The translations under genes and the position numbers were made by a program. Source: 13-2-20CM-66-19 sp963760225 (lineage in GTDB: Bacteria; Pseudomonadota; Gammaproteobacteria; Steroidobacterales; Steroidobacteraceae). From it: DNA of 64,000 nt. The stretch lies in NCBI GenBank assembly GCA_963760225.1, contig CAVXCD010000001.1, positions 62,001-126,000 of the forward strand, in the 5' to 3' direction. The notes beneath the pieces were generated by a model. That model was not told where the DNA came from and ran no database searches. It worked only from the letters and a program-made list of their open reading frames with translations. Positions 50,563-62,363 of the stretch are shown piece by piece. Every line of letters begins with the position of its first letter. Positions within the stretch are counted from its first letter, which is position 1.

Positions 50563-51290
50563 TGCCGAGCGCCGCACCACTGCCGCTGCTGGGGAGCTTC
50601 CACGAGCTGAGCGTGATCGCCGCGGACGTGGCGGCCACGGTGGCGTTCTACGAGCGCCTCGGTTTCACCCCCGCGCCCACCAGCGATGCCTTCACGCATC
50701 CCTACGGCGTGCTAACCGACGGGCGGCTGTTTGTCGGCGTGCACGCGCGCAGCGGGCCCTCCACGACGCTCACCTTCGTGCGTCCCGGGATCGCCGCGAG
50801 CCTCGCAGCCTTCGCGGGTGCGGGCATCGAGCTGACGCGCTGCCGCACCGGTGAAGAAGTCTTCAACGAGATCGCGTTCGCCGACCCGGCCGGACATGCG
50901 GTCGCGGTGCTCGAAGCGCGCACCTACTCGCCAGTGGCGCGCGCCGCCACCGAGCCTTCGCTGTGCGGGGATTTCGCCGAAGTGAGCCTGCCGGCGGCCG
51001 ATTTCGCCGCCGCCCAGCTCTTCTGGGAACCGCTCGGCTTCGTCGCTGAAGAGCTGCAACTGCCCTACCCGCGCCTCGCACTCGTCAGCGATCGCCTCGA
51101 CCTGGCCTTCCACTCCCCGCAGCTGTGCGACCGGCCCATGCTGGTGTTTCGCAGCGCCGGCATCGCGGCGCGGCTGGCACGGCTCACCGAGCTCGGTTTC
51201 GCGCTGCGCGGCGCTCCCGCGGACGCCCCGGGTGCGCTGCTGCAGGACCCCGCCGGCGGCGTGCTGCTGCTGCTCGAAGCGGATGACTGA
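50562..51290 (+). CDS. Glyoxalase/bleomycin-resistance (VOC) family protein, two modules
   Basis: 242 residues with two VOC beta-alpha-beta modules: the first at about 10-118 (HELSVIAADVAATVAFYERLGFTP ... DPAGHAVAVLEAR), the second at about 130-240 (FAEVSLPAADFAAAQLFWEPLGF ... LQDPAGGVLLLLEAD). Metal-coordinating residues are not clear enough to say whether it is catalytic. Translationally coupled to hemH by a one-base overlap. Confidence 0.85.
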   Translation: MPSAAPLPLLGSFHELSVIAADVAATVAFYERLGFTPAPTSDAFTHPYGVLTDGRLFVGVHARSGPSTTLTFVRPGIAASLAAFAGAGIELTRCRTGEEVFNEIAFADPAGHAVAVLEARTYSPVARAATEPSLCGDFAEVSLPAADFAAAQLFWEPLGFVAEELQLPYPRLALVSDRLDLAFHSPQLCDRPMLVFRSAGIAARLARLTELGFALRGAPADAPGALLQDPAGGVLLLLEADD

Positions 51291-51404
51291 GACCAACGGC
51301 TGCGGCCGTGCGACCGCCCGCGCCGCGGCGCCGCGCGTGCCGGGTTGCAGACGCGGTGCGCCGCATCGACAATAGCCGCAACATATAAGATCAAAGGAAC
51401 CCGC

Positions 51405-53480
51405 ATGCGATTCAACCCGCTCGCCTGTGCGCTCGCGCTGCTCGTCTCGATCCCGGCCTTCGGCGACGGCGGCATGTGGACCTTCGACAACTTCCCGCAG
51501 CAGCTCGTCAAGACGAAGTACGGCGTCGACATCGACGCTGCGTGGCTCGAGCGCGTGCGCACCGCGACCATCCGCCTGTCCAACTGCACCGCCTCCTTCG
51601 TGTCCGCCAGCGGGCTGATCCTCACCAACCACCACTGCGCGGAGGCCTGCCTCGACGACCACTCGACTGCTGAGCGCAACCTGGTGCGCGACGGCTTTGT
51701 CGCCCGCAGCCGCGAGGAGGAGCTCAAGTGCGGCACGCAGATCGCCGACGTGCTGCTGGAGACGCAGAATGTCACCTCGCAGGTGAGCGCGGCGCTCAAC
51801 GGACTGGATGAGAAGGCCGCCAATGACAAGCGCAAACAGACCCTCACGCAGCTCGAGCAGCAGTGCGAGGAGGACAGCCGTCACGGCAAATTCGGTCCGC
51901 TGAAGTGCGAATCGGTGGATCTCTACCAGGGCGGCCAGTACTGGCTGTACAAGTACCGCCGCTACGACGACGTGCGCCTGGTGTTCTCGCCCGAGGACGG
52001 CATTGCCGCCTTCGGCGGCGATCCGGACAACTTCCAGTTTCCGCGCTGGTGCCTGGACATGGCGGTGCTGCGCGCCTACGGGCACGACGGCAAGCCGGCG
52101 TCCACCCCGAATTTCCTCTCTATACGGCCGCAGGGGCCGGAAAGTGGCGATGTGGTGTTCGTCTCCGGGCATCCGGGCACCACCGACCGGCTGCTCACCG
52201 TGGCGCAGCTCGAGACGCTGCGCGACCTCGACCTGCCACGCTACCTGCTGCGCGCCTCCGAGCTGCGCGGCCGCTATATCCAGTTCGGCAAGAGCGGCGC
52301 GGAAGCCGCGCGCATCGTCGAGGACCCGCTCAACTCACTGGAAAACTCCATCAAGGTGCGCCGCAAGCAGCTCGATGCGCTGCTCGATGACCGCCTGCTG
52401 CAGGCCAAGCGCGAGGAAGAGAAGGCGCTGCGCGATAAGCTGGCCGCCCAGGCGCCGCTCGCGGCGCAGATCGGCGACCCGTGGGCCGACAGCGCCAGGG
52501 CGCAGGTGCAGGTGCACGAGCTGTACCTGCCGTACACCTTCCTCGAGCAGGCCGCCGGCTTCAACAGCCAGCTGTTCCGCTATGCGCGCACGCTGGTGCG
52601 TGCGGCCGCCGAGCGCGCCAAACCCAACACCGAGCGCCTGCGCGAGTACCGTGACGCGGCACTGCCGCGGGTGCAGCAGCGGCTGCTCGCACCGGTGCCG
52701 GTCTATCCCCAGCTGGACAAGCTGACGCTGTCCTTCGGGCTCGAGCGCATGCGCGAGTGGCTCGGCCCGGATGCGCCGATCGTGCGGCAGCTGCTGGTGA
52801 AGGATTCGCCCGATACGCTCGCCGCCCGCGTGGTCGAGGGCTCGAAGCTCGGCGATCCGCAGGTGCGCAAACAGCTGTGGGACGGCGGCGCCGCTGCGGT
52901 GGATGCGTCCAACGACCCGATGATCGAGCTGGCGCGCGCGGTGGACGCGCCGGCGCGCGCCGTGCGCAAGCGCTACGAGGACGAGGTCGAGGCGCCCGAG
53001 CAGGCCGCTGCCGAGAAGATCGCGCGGGCGCGCTTCGCGATCTACGGCACGAGCCTCCCGCCGGATGCCACCTTCACGCTGCGGCTCAACTTCGGCACCG
53101 TGACCGGCTGGCGCGAGGGCGGGCGCGAGATCGAGCCCTTCACGCATCTGCGCGGGCTGTTCGAGCGCGCCACCGACCAGGACCCGTTCCGCGTGCCGGA
53201 CAGCTGGAATGCGGCCCGCGGCCAGCTCGACATGGATACGCGCTTCAACCTGTCGACCAGCAGCGACATCGTCGGCGGCAACTCCGGCAGCCCGCTGATC
53301 GATCGCAACGGCCGTATCGTCGGACTGATGTTCGACGGCAACATCCACTCCATCGCCGGCTCCTACTGGTACGACCCCGAGCTCAATCGCGCGGTTGCCG
53401 TAGACCCGACGATCATGCTGGAGGGACTGCGCAAGGTGTACAAGGCGCAGGCGCTGCTCACCGAGCTCGGTTGGCACTGA
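51405..53480 (+). CDS. S46-family dipeptidyl-peptidase (DPP7/DAP BII type)
   Basis: 691 residues, signal peptide 1-20. Releases dipeptides from peptide N-termini in the periplasm. Family marks: LTNHHC (catalytic His near 76-77), GGDPDNFQFPRW (catalytic Asp 206 or 208), and GGNSGSPL with Ser627. Eighteen residues after the Ser stands Gly645 in MFDGN. At this position Gly is found in DPP7/DAP BII enzymes that prefer hydrophobic residues, while DPP11 has Arg for acidic residues, so a DPP7-like specificity is predicted. AAAGGA precedes the ATG; TATAAG near 51385 may be its -10. Confidence 0.93.
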   Translation: MRFNPLACALALLVSIPAFGDGGMWTFDNFPQQLVKTKYGVDIDAAWLERVRTATIRLSNCTASFVSASGLILTNHHCAEACLDDHSTAERNLVRDGFVARSREEELKCGTQIADVLLETQNVTSQVSAALNGLDEKAANDKRKQTLTQLEQQCEEDSRHGKFGPLKCESVDLYQGGQYWLYKYRRYDDVRLVFSPEDGIAAFGGDPDNFQFPRWCLDMAVLRAYGHDGKPASTPNFLSIRPQGPESGDVVFVSGHPGTTDRLLTVAQLETLRDLDLPRYLLRASELRGRYIQFGKSGAEAARIVEDPLNSLENSIKVRRKQLDALLDDRLLQAKREEEKALRDKLAAQAPLAAQIGDPWADSARAQVQVHELYLPYTFLEQAAGFNSQLFRYARTLVRAAAERAKPNTERLREYRDAALPRVQQRLLAPVPVYPQLDKLTLSFGLERMREWLGPDAPIVRQLLVKDSPDTLAARVVEGSKLGDPQVRKQLWDGGAAAVDASNDPMIELARAVDAPARAVRKRYEDEVEAPEQAAAEKIARARFAIYGTSLPPDATFTLRLNFGTVTGWREGGREIEPFTHLRGLFERATDQDPFRVPDSWNAARGQLDMDTRFNLSTSSDIVGGNSGSPLIDRNGRIVGLMFDGNIHSIAGSYWYDPELNRAVAVDPTIMLEGLRKVYKAQALLTELGWH

Positions 53481-53503
53481 GCGCGGCGCGTCCGCACGAG
53501 AGT

Positions 53504-54340
53504 TCAGTGTTGGTCGCCCGTGGCCTGCGCGACAGGCGCGACGTGCGCGACGTGCGCCACGATGCGAAACGCTACCTGCATCTCATCCTGAACCTGCAGG
53601 GCGCCGAGCATCGCGCTGAAGGGCGTAAGTCCCAGCTCGCTCTGCCTCAGGCTGGTCGCGCCGCTGACAGTCAGCGTGCCGGCGCTGAGCTCGTAGCGCA
53701 CCGGCACGGCGAAGCTGCGCTGCCGGCCGTGTACCGTCGCCTGCACCTGCGCCAGCAGCGTGCCGGTGGCGGACGCCGGTGCGGCGGTGGACGCCGGTGC
53801 GGCGCCGGGCGCCGCGCCGCCGCCATCCCCGGCAGGGACGGCAGCCGCGTCGAGGTTCGCCTGCAGCACGATCTCGGGAAATTCGCCGGCATCGAGCAGC
53901 GCGTCGCCGAGCATGTTGTGCCGCGTGCCCTCTTTGGCGCTCTCGGACACGTCGGGCGGAAAGTCGGCGCCGGACTGCTGCGCGCGCAGCGACGCCTCAT
54001 CGACGCTGAGCGTCGCCACGGGAACATGGATCTCGCAGCGGCTGCGCCGGATGTCGGCCGGCACGTAGATGCTGCCGCTGAGCTGGTGCGAGGCGATCAC
54101 GTGGTTGTGACCGACGCTGGCGAGCGCGCCACCGCGGTAGACCAGGATAGTGAGCAGCGATGCCGGGCCGTCGATGTCGTACGGCTCGCCCTGCAGCGGC
54201 GCCACGCCGGCAGCCTGCGCGGCAGGCGGCGGCACGGCGGCGGGCGGGATTGCCGCAGGCGGACGCAGCGGGCAGCCGGCGAGCGTTGCCAGCAGCAGCG
54301 CTCCGGGCAACAGGAGTTTACAAGCCCCGCTCACGCGCAT
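53504..54340 (-). CDS. YceI-like lipoprotein
   Basis: 278 residues. Lipobox ATLAGC (Cys near residue 23), a Pro/Ala linker, then a YceI-like lipocalin-fold domain (YDIDGPASLLTILVYRGG, GHNHVIASHQLSGSIYV, GDALLDAGEFPEIVLQA). A low-complexity Ala/Gly/Pro insert (residues about 178-195) interrupts the domain. YceI domains bind isoprenoids or amides. The ATG lies just 12 bp from the start of the divergent cytochrome b561 gene. Confidence 0.8.
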   Translation of the reverse strand: MRVSGACKLLLPGALLLATLAGCPLRPPAAIPPAAVPPPAAQAAGVAPLQGEPYDIDGPASLLTILVYRGGALASVGHNHVIASHQLSGSIYVPADIRRSRCEIHVPVATLSVDEASLRAQQSGADFPPDVSESAKEGTRHNMLGDALLDAGEFPEIVLQANLDAAAVPAGDGGGAAPGAAPASTAAPASATGTLLAQVQATVHGRQRSFAVPVRYELSAGTLTVSGATSLRQSELGLTPFSAMLGALQVQDEMQVAFRIVAHVAHVAPVAQATGDQH

Positions 54341-54352
54341 TAGCTTAGCGGC

Positions 54353-54922
54353 ATGGCCATGCGAAACACCACGCACCGCTGGGGCGCCCTCGCCCAGCTG
54401 TTCCACTGGGTGATCGTGCTGCTGATCGTCGCGCAGTTCACGCTCGCCACGATGTGGGACGATCTGCCGGCCGGGCCGAAGAAGCTCACGCTGCTCGCGC
54501 GCCACAAGTCGATCGGCATCACCGTGCTGGTGCTCGCGCTGCTGCGTCTCGGCTGGCGCTGGGCGAACGCGACGCCGGCGCTGCCCGACGATCTCAAGCC
54601 CTACGAAAGAAAGCTTGCCCGCCTGACGCACGTGCTGTTGTACGTGCTGCTGTTCGCCGTGCCGCTGACGGGCTGGACGATGTCCTCCGCCCGTGGGTTC
54701 CCGGTCAGCTGGTTCGGGCTCTTTCAGCTGCCGGACCTGGTGCCGAAGAACAAGACGCTCTACCACATTCTGGACGACACCCACGTGGTGCTCGCCTGGA
54801 CGCTGGGCAGCATAGCGGTGGTGCACCTCGGCGCGGCGCTGCGGCATCACTTCATGCTCAAGGACGACGTGCTGCGGCGCATGCTGCCGCTGCGCCTCCA
54901 CAAGACCCCGGAGCAGCGATGA
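54353..54922 (+). CDS. Cytochrome b561
   Basis: 189 residues, four membrane helices, di-haem b type. Likely haem ligands are the His in LAQLFHWVIV, LLARHKSIGI, RLTHVLLYV and VVHLGAAL/LRHHF. Electron carrier of the inner membrane, as in E. coli YceJ/CybB. It overlaps the downstream YceI gene by four bases (ATGA), the same arrangement as yceJ-yceI. Confidence 0.9.
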   Translation: MAMRNTTHRWGALAQLFHWVIVLLIVAQFTLATMWDDLPAGPKKLTLLARHKSIGITVLVLALLRLGWRWANATPALPDDLKPYERKLARLTHVLLYVLLFAVPLTGWTMSSARGFPVSWFGLFQLPDLVPKNKTLYHILDDTHVVLAWTLGSIAVVHLGAALRHHFMLKDDVLRRMLPLRLHKTPEQR

Positions 54923-55551
54923 GCGGCGGCAGGCACACCTCGCCCGCGATGCTGCTCAGCACGCTGGCGGCGCTGGGCGCGCTCGCCGTGCTCACAGCGC
55001 TCGCCTGGGGCGCGGACGCGCCGGCGGCAGCGGCGGGCGCCCCGGCTCACTACGGGCTCGATGCCGCTAAAAGCACACTGCAATTCAACTTCACCCAGGC
55101 CGGCGCGCGCAACCAGGGCGCTTTCCGCCGCTTCACCGTCGTGCTGGACTTCTCGGCCGACAACCTCGCGGCGAGCCGCCTGCAGGTCAGCATCGAGATG
55201 AACTCGCTCGATAGCGGCGACCAGGAGCGCGACGACACGCTGCGCGGCGACGACCTGTTCGCGGTGAAGAAATTTCCTCAGGCGCGTTTCAGTGCCCCGC
55301 AGATCGTCAAGACTGCGGCAGGCTACGAGGCGGTCGGCAAGCTCACCATCCGCGACCAGACGCGCGACCTGCGCGTGCCCTTCACGTTCCGTACCGCGAC
55401 CGAGCAGGGGGCCGCGGTCGGCTACATGAGCGGCAAGACCACGATCCGGCGCCTCGACTACGGCGTCGGTCAGGGCGACTGGAAGGCGACCGACCAGGTG
55501 GGCAACGACGTCGTCGTATCCTTCGCTCTGCGGCTGACCGCCGCGCACTGA
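54919..55551 (+). CDS. YceI family periplasmic protein
   Basis: 210 residues. A hydrophobic N-terminal segment (residues 10-30) acts as signal peptide or anchor. YceI domain: HYGLDAAKSTLQFNFTQAG, VSIEMNSLDSGDQERDDTLRG, FPQARFSAPQIV, GKLTIRDQTRDLRVPF and DYGVGQGDWKATDQVGNDV. Members bind polyisoprenoids such as ubiquinone precursors. Translationally coupled to cytochrome b561, which suggests a joint role in quinone or electron traffic. Confidence 0.9.
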   Translation: MSGGRHTSPAMLLSTLAALGALAVLTALAWGADAPAAAAGAPAHYGLDAAKSTLQFNFTQAGARNQGAFRRFTVVLDFSADNLAASRLQVSIEMNSLDSGDQERDDTLRGDDLFAVKKFPQARFSAPQIVKTAAGYEAVGKLTIRDQTRDLRVPFTFRTATEQGAAVGYMSGKTTIRRLDYGVGQGDWKATDQVGNDVVVSFALRLTAAH

Positions 55552-56016
55552 TCACAACGGCGTGCCGTCGCGCCGCGCGGGTTTGCCGCGCGGGTAGGAC
55601 AGATCCACGTCCGGGTCCGAGTAGTAGGCGCTGTCCTCCTCGTCGCGGTTACTGATCTCGAGGTACACCGCCGGGCGCTCGCTGCGATTGATGAGCTGAT
55701 GGCCGTCCTCGGCGCCGGCCGGGAAGCCGGCGCACATGCCCGCACTCAGCAGCTGCTCGCGGCCCTCGCTGCGCAGCACCACTTCCCCCTCCAGCACGTA
55801 CACGAACTCGTCCTCGTGCGTGTGCCAGTGGCGCATGGAGGATTCCTTGCCGGGTAGCAGCGTAGTCAGATTGATGCCGAGGAGCGTAAGCCCGAGAGCC
55901 TCGCCGAGCCGCTGTTTGTGGCGCGGCAGCACGCGCGAGCGGTAGGGCTCGGGGTAGCCGCAGCGGGAGATCGCCTCGACGCTGCGCGGATCGAGTGCGG
56001 GCTTGTGCAGTGTCAT
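55552..56016 (-). CDS. Cupin-domain protein
   Basis: 154 residues, single beta-barrel cupin. Metal-binding motif 1 in HWHTHEDEFVYVLEGEVVL and motif 2 in GFPAGAEDGHQLINRS. The ending with SYYSDPDVDL-like and RRDGTPL stretches is typical of the small cupins often annotated as transcriptional regulators or mannose-6-phosphate-isomerase-like proteins, though no DNA-binding domain is present. AAAGG site before the ATG at 56014-56016. Ends adjacent to the YceI stop. Confidence 0.85.
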   Translation of the reverse strand: MTLHKPALDPRSVEAISRCGYPEPYRSRVLPRHKQRLGEALGLTLLGINLTTLLPGKESSMRHWHTHEDEFVYVLEGEVVLRSEGREQLLSAGMCAGFPAGAEDGHQLINRSERPAVYLEISNRDEEDSAYYSDPDVDLSYPRGKPARRDGTPL

Positions 56017-56083
56017 ATGCGCCTTTCGGTGATGGCCGCACGGTTGACGGGTGTGACGGCGTTGGCGAGCATGCCACAGCGCC

Positions 56084-58236
56084 ATGACGGAAGTACTCGC
56101 TGATGTCGGTGACTGCGTGGATGCGGTGCTGCGCCGGGTGGGCCCGCGCATCGTGCTGGCGCTGCCGCTCGGCATCGGCAAGCCCAACGCGCTGGTGAAC
56201 GAGTTTTATCGCCGCGCGCAGCGCGACCCGCAGCTCGATCTCACCATCATCACCGCGCTGTCGCTGCTGAAGCCCACCGCGGCTTCGGCGCTCGAGGCAC
56301 GGCTGCTGACGCCGCTGGTCGAGCGGGTATTCGGCACTTACCTGGAGCCGGAATACGCGCGTGCGCTGCGTGCCGACCGCGTCCCCGCCAACGTGCGTAT
56401 CATCGAGTTCTACCTGGCACCCGGCGCGTTCCTGACTTCCAACCACGCGCAGCGTCACTACCTGTGCGCCAACTACACCGAGGTGGGGCGCGCGGTGCTC
56501 GCGCGCGGCGTCAACGTGATCGCGCAGCTGGTGGCGCGGCGCACGCTCGACGGGCAGCTGCAGCTCAGCCTCGGCTCCAACCCCGACGTAACCGCGGACC
56601 TGCTGCCGCACATTGCCGCCGCGCGCCGCGACGGCCGCGACATCGTGCTCATCGGGCAGACCCACGGGCAGATGCCGTTCATGGGCGGACATGCCCAGGT
56701 GGATCCGGCGCAGTTCGATTTCCTCATTGACGAGGCGCGCTACGACTATGACCTGTTCTGCCCGCCCAACCCTCCCATCGGCACCGCCGAGCACGCCATC
56801 GGACTGTACGTCAGCAGCCTGGTGCGCGACGGCGGCACGCTGCAGGTCGGGATCGGCGAGCTCGGCGAAGCGCTGATGTATGCCCTGCTGCTGCGCCACC
56901 AGCAGAATGACGCCTGGCGCGATGCCCTCGAGGCGCTCGGCCGGCAGAGCGCCGCGGCCGTGATCCGCGACTGCGGGGGCGAGCAGCCTTTCGCCGCCGG
57001 GCTGTACGCCGCCAGCGAGATGTTCGTGGCGCAGCTGCTCGAGCTGTATCGCGCCGGCATCCTGCGCCGGCGCGTGTACGACTGCCTGGCGCTCGAGCGC
57101 CTGGTGAGCGACGGCCACAACGGCCGGCGCCTCGATGAGCAGGCGCTCGCGCTGCTGGCGGCCGCGGGCGCGGGACCGCGCCTCGACGCGGCGCAGTTCG
57201 CCACGCTGCAGCACTATGGAGTATTCCGCCAGGACGTCGAGTTCGCCGACGGCAGCGTGCGCGCCCCGGGCGGCAGCTGGATTTCGGCCGATCTCGCCGA
57301 CCCGGCAAGCCGCGCACTGCTGGCGCGCGAGTGCCTGGGCAGTGAGCTGCGCAACGGCCAGGTGCTGCACGCCGGATTCTTCCTCGGTCCGCGCGGCTTC
57401 TACGCCGCGCTGCGCGAGCTGCCCGAGAGCGAGCGCGCGCAGCTCGGCATGCGCGGCGTGGAGTTCGTCAACCAGTTGTACGGCGCCGACCAGGAGTTGC
57501 GCATCCTGCAGCGCCGCGCCGCGCGCTGCGTCAACACCTGCATGATGGTGACGCTGCTCGGGGCGGCGGTGTCCGACGCCCTGGAGAGCGGCCGGGTGGT
57601 GAGCGGCGTCGGCGGCCAATACAACTTCGTCGCCATGGCACACGCCCTGCCCGGCGGGCGCTCGATCCTGTGTCTGCACGCGACGCGCACCCGCCACGAC
57701 CGCACCACCTCCAACATCCTGTGGAGCTACGGCCACGAGACCATCCCGCGCCACCTGCGCGACATCGTGGTGACCGAGTACGGTGTCGCCGACCTGCGCG
57801 GCCGCACCGACGAGGAGGTGATCGCCGCGCTGCTGAACATCGCCGACTCGCGCTTCCAGGATGCGCTGCTGGCGCGCGCCAGGGAGGCGGGCAAGATCCG
57901 CGCCGATTACCTCATCCCGGCCGCATTCCGCAACAATCTGCCCGGGCGCCTCAGCGGCGCGCTGGCGACGCATCGCGCGCGCGGCTACTTCAGCGAGTAC
58001 CCCTTCGGTACCGATCTCACCGCCGAGGAGACCACGCTGGTCCGTGCGCTGCAGTCACTCGAGGCGCGCAGCGCCAGCCGCTGGGCGCGCATCACGATGT
58101 TGCTCGCGGCCGTGACGCGCGGCCGGCCACGCGCCGTGCATGCCGCGGCGCTGCAGCGCATGGCACTGCAGCACCCGCGCGGCCCCGCCGAGTGGCTGCA
58201 GCAGCGGCTGGTGGTGCTCGGACTGGACGCTGCGCT

Positions 58237-58240
<4 letters not shown>
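56084..58240 (+). CDS. Acetyl-CoA hydrolase/transferase family protein
   Basis: 718 residues. CoA-transferase family I fold: start region LPLGIGKPNALVNEFYRRA, central LQVGIGELGEAL, and the C-terminal hydrolase block GVGGQYNFVAMAHALPGGRS with IVVTEYGVADLRGRTDEE. Such enzymes move CoA between acetate/succinate/propionate or hydrolyse acetyl-CoA. The protein is longer than the ordinary roughly 500-residue succinyl-CoA:acetate transferases. Its stop overlaps the acs stop by four bases, tail to tail. Confidence 0.88.
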
Positions 58241-60423
<2,183 letters not shown>

Positions 60424-60489
60424 ACCTCGCTCCTCAACTCTTCATCTGCCGCGAAAGCGCAGCATAGCCGAATCACTGCGACGCGGTCT

Positions 60490-61377
60490 TCAGCCCGCGA
60501 CCTGTGCCAGCAGGCGGTCGATCATGGCCGCCGCCTGCCGCATATATCCCCCGCCGAACAGGTTGGCATGGTTGAGCACGTGGTAGAGGTTGTAGAGCTC
60601 GGCGCGCAGCGCGGCGCCGGCGGTCAGCGGCGTCAGCGCCTCGTAGGCACGGTAGAAGGCCACGCCGAAGCCACCGAACAGGCGCGTCATCGCCACGTCC
60701 GCCTCGCGATCCCCGTAATAAACTGCCGGGTCGAAGATCACCGGCTCACCGTCGCTGTCGGTAAGCCAGTTGCCGCCCCACAGGTCGCCATGCAGCAGCG
60801 ACGCCGCCGGCCGGTGTCCGGCCAGCAGCACCGGCAGCGACTCGAGCAGCCGCTCGCCACGCTCAGCATGCCGCTCGGCAAGGCCGTTGTGCGCTGCGAG
60901 CAGCAGCTGCGGACGCAGGCGGTGTTCGCGAAAGAACTCCGTCCAGTCGTCGCTCCAGTCATTGCGCTGCGGGGTGCGGCCGATGGTGTTGTCGCGCTGC
61001 CAGCCGAAACGAGGCGCGGTCTGTGCGTGCAGCGCGGCGAGCCCGGCGCCCAGGCGCCGCTCGGCGTTGGCATCCGCCGGACGCGACTCGAGCCATTCCA
61101 GGGCGAGGAAGGCGCTGTCCGCGGTTTCGCCCACGGCGAGCACCCGCGGCACGCGCAAGGCGCGCGTGTGCTCGAGCGCGGCGAGGCCGGCCGCCTCGGC
61201 CTCGAAGGCCGCGAGCGACTCGCGCGCGGCCACCTTCACGAACAGCGAGCCGCCGCCGGCCGGCCAGCGGTAGCAGTGGTTGATGCTGCCGCCCGCGACG
61301 CGCTGCGCGGGGGCGCTCGCGCAGCGCGTGCCGCTGAGCAGCGTGATCTGCGCCGCTACGCCCTCGAGCGACTCCAT
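60490..61377 (-). CDS. Fructosamine-3-kinase family protein
   Basis: 295 residues, aminoglycoside-phosphotransferase-like kinase fold. Family marks: VAGGSINHCYRW, the ATP-binding Lys in LFVKV, DNTIGRTPQRND, the catalytic loop LLHGDLWGGNW and metal-binding DPAVYYGDREAD. Bacterial members phosphorylate ribulosamines or fructosamines on proteins as repair of glycation. The ATG follows the exonuclease stop by five bases, with AAAGGCG as ribosome-binding site, so the two form an operon. Confidence 0.92.
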   Translation of the reverse strand: MESLEGVAAQITLLSGTRCASAPAQRVAGGSINHCYRWPAGGGSLFVKVAARESLAAFEAEAAGLAALEHTRALRVPRVLAVGETADSAFLALEWLESRPADANAERRLGAGLAALHAQTAPRFGWQRDNTIGRTPQRNDWSDDWTEFFREHRLRPQLLLAAHNGLAERHAERGERLLESLPVLLAGHRPAASLLHGDLWGGNWLTDSDGEPVIFDPAVYYGDREADVAMTRLFGGFGVAFYRAYEALTPLTAGAALRAELYNLYHVLNHANLFGGGYMRQAAAMIDRLLAQVAG

Positions 61378-61382
61378 CGCCT

Positions 61383-62291
61383 TTAGCCGGGCGCGGACGC
61401 CTGTCCGGTGGGCAGCTGCGCGAGCCGCTCGCCCTGGCGGCGCAGGAACGGGCCGAAACCGAGCTGGTCGTACAGCTCGCCGAGGCGCGGCAGATCCGGC
61501 AGGCGCCGCCGCAAACCCTCGGCCGCCACGCCGAGGTGCAGATCGCAGGCGATGCGCGTCAGGCGCCGCGCGAGATACACGCGCTCGCGATGCTCGACGA
61601 GGCGCGCGCCGAGACTCGCCGCGCCGCGCAGCTTGAGGTGCGCGACGCCGCCCAGGTCGCCGTACAGCTCTTCGAGCGAGCCGAACGCCTTCATGAGCGA
61701 GGCTGCGGTGCGATGGCCGATGCCGGGGACGCCCGGAATGTTGTCGACCTCATCGCCGGTGAGCGCCAGGTAGTCGGCGAAGCGTTCGGGAGCGACGCCG
61801 AAGTGCCGTTCGATGTCGTGATAGCCGAACTGCCCGCGGGCGCCGAAATCCCAGAACAGGTCGCCGTCGCGCATGAGCTGCGCGAGATCCTTGTCGCGGG
61901 TGATGTAGGCCGAGCGCATGCCGTCGGCGCGCATCAGCGTGGCGAGCGTGCCGATGATGTCGTCCGCCTCGTACTCGGGGTCGACGAACACGGCGAGCCC
62001 GAGGTGCCGGCACAGCTCGCGGCAGCGCTCGAACTGCAGCGACAGATCGGCCGGCGCACGCTCGCGATTGGCCTTGTACGGCGGGTAGATGCGGTTGCGG
62101 TAGGAGCTGGCGCGGCGCTGATCGAAGGCGACCGCCATGTAGCTCGGGCGGACCCGCTCGATGAGATCCCCGAGAAAGCGCGCAAAGCCGAACACGGCGT
62201 GCACCGGGTTGCCGTCGCAGTCGCGCATGTCCGGAAGCACGGAGTGATAGGAACGAAAGACGTAGACCGAAGCGTCGACCAGGAATATCAA
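61383..62291 (-). CDS. 5'-3' exonuclease (PolA N-domain / Xni-like)
   Basis: 302 residues, stand-alone flap-nuclease domain. Acidic metal-binding residues in MIFLVDASVYVFRSYHS, AVAFDQ, EYEADDIIGTLA, ITRDKDLAQL and the helix-hairpin-helix TGDEVDNIPGVPGIGHRTAASL. Compared with E. coli Xni (251 residues) it has a longer C-terminus. The start is TTG at 62289-62291; no ATG or GTG in frame gives a complete first strand. Confidence 0.9.
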   Translation of the reverse strand: MIFLVDASVYVFRSYHSVLPDMRDCDGNPVHAVFGFARFLGDLIERVRPSYMAVAFDQRRASSYRNRIYPPYKANRERAPADLSLQFERCRELCRHLGLAVFVDPEYEADDIIGTLATLMRADGMRSAYITRDKDLAQLMRDGDLFWDFGARGQFGYHDIERHFGVAPERFADYLALTGDEVDNIPGVPGIGHRTAASLMKAFGSLEELYGDLGGVAHLKLRGAASLGARLVEHRERVYLARRLTRIACDLHLGVAAEGLRRRLPDLPRLGELYDQLGFGPFLRRQGERLAQLPTGQASAPG

Positions 62292-62363
62292 GGCGCGGCC
62301 TGCTGACGTGAGGGCGGCGCCACCTTAACAGCCGCGCACCGCTTACGTCACGCGCGCCGCGCG

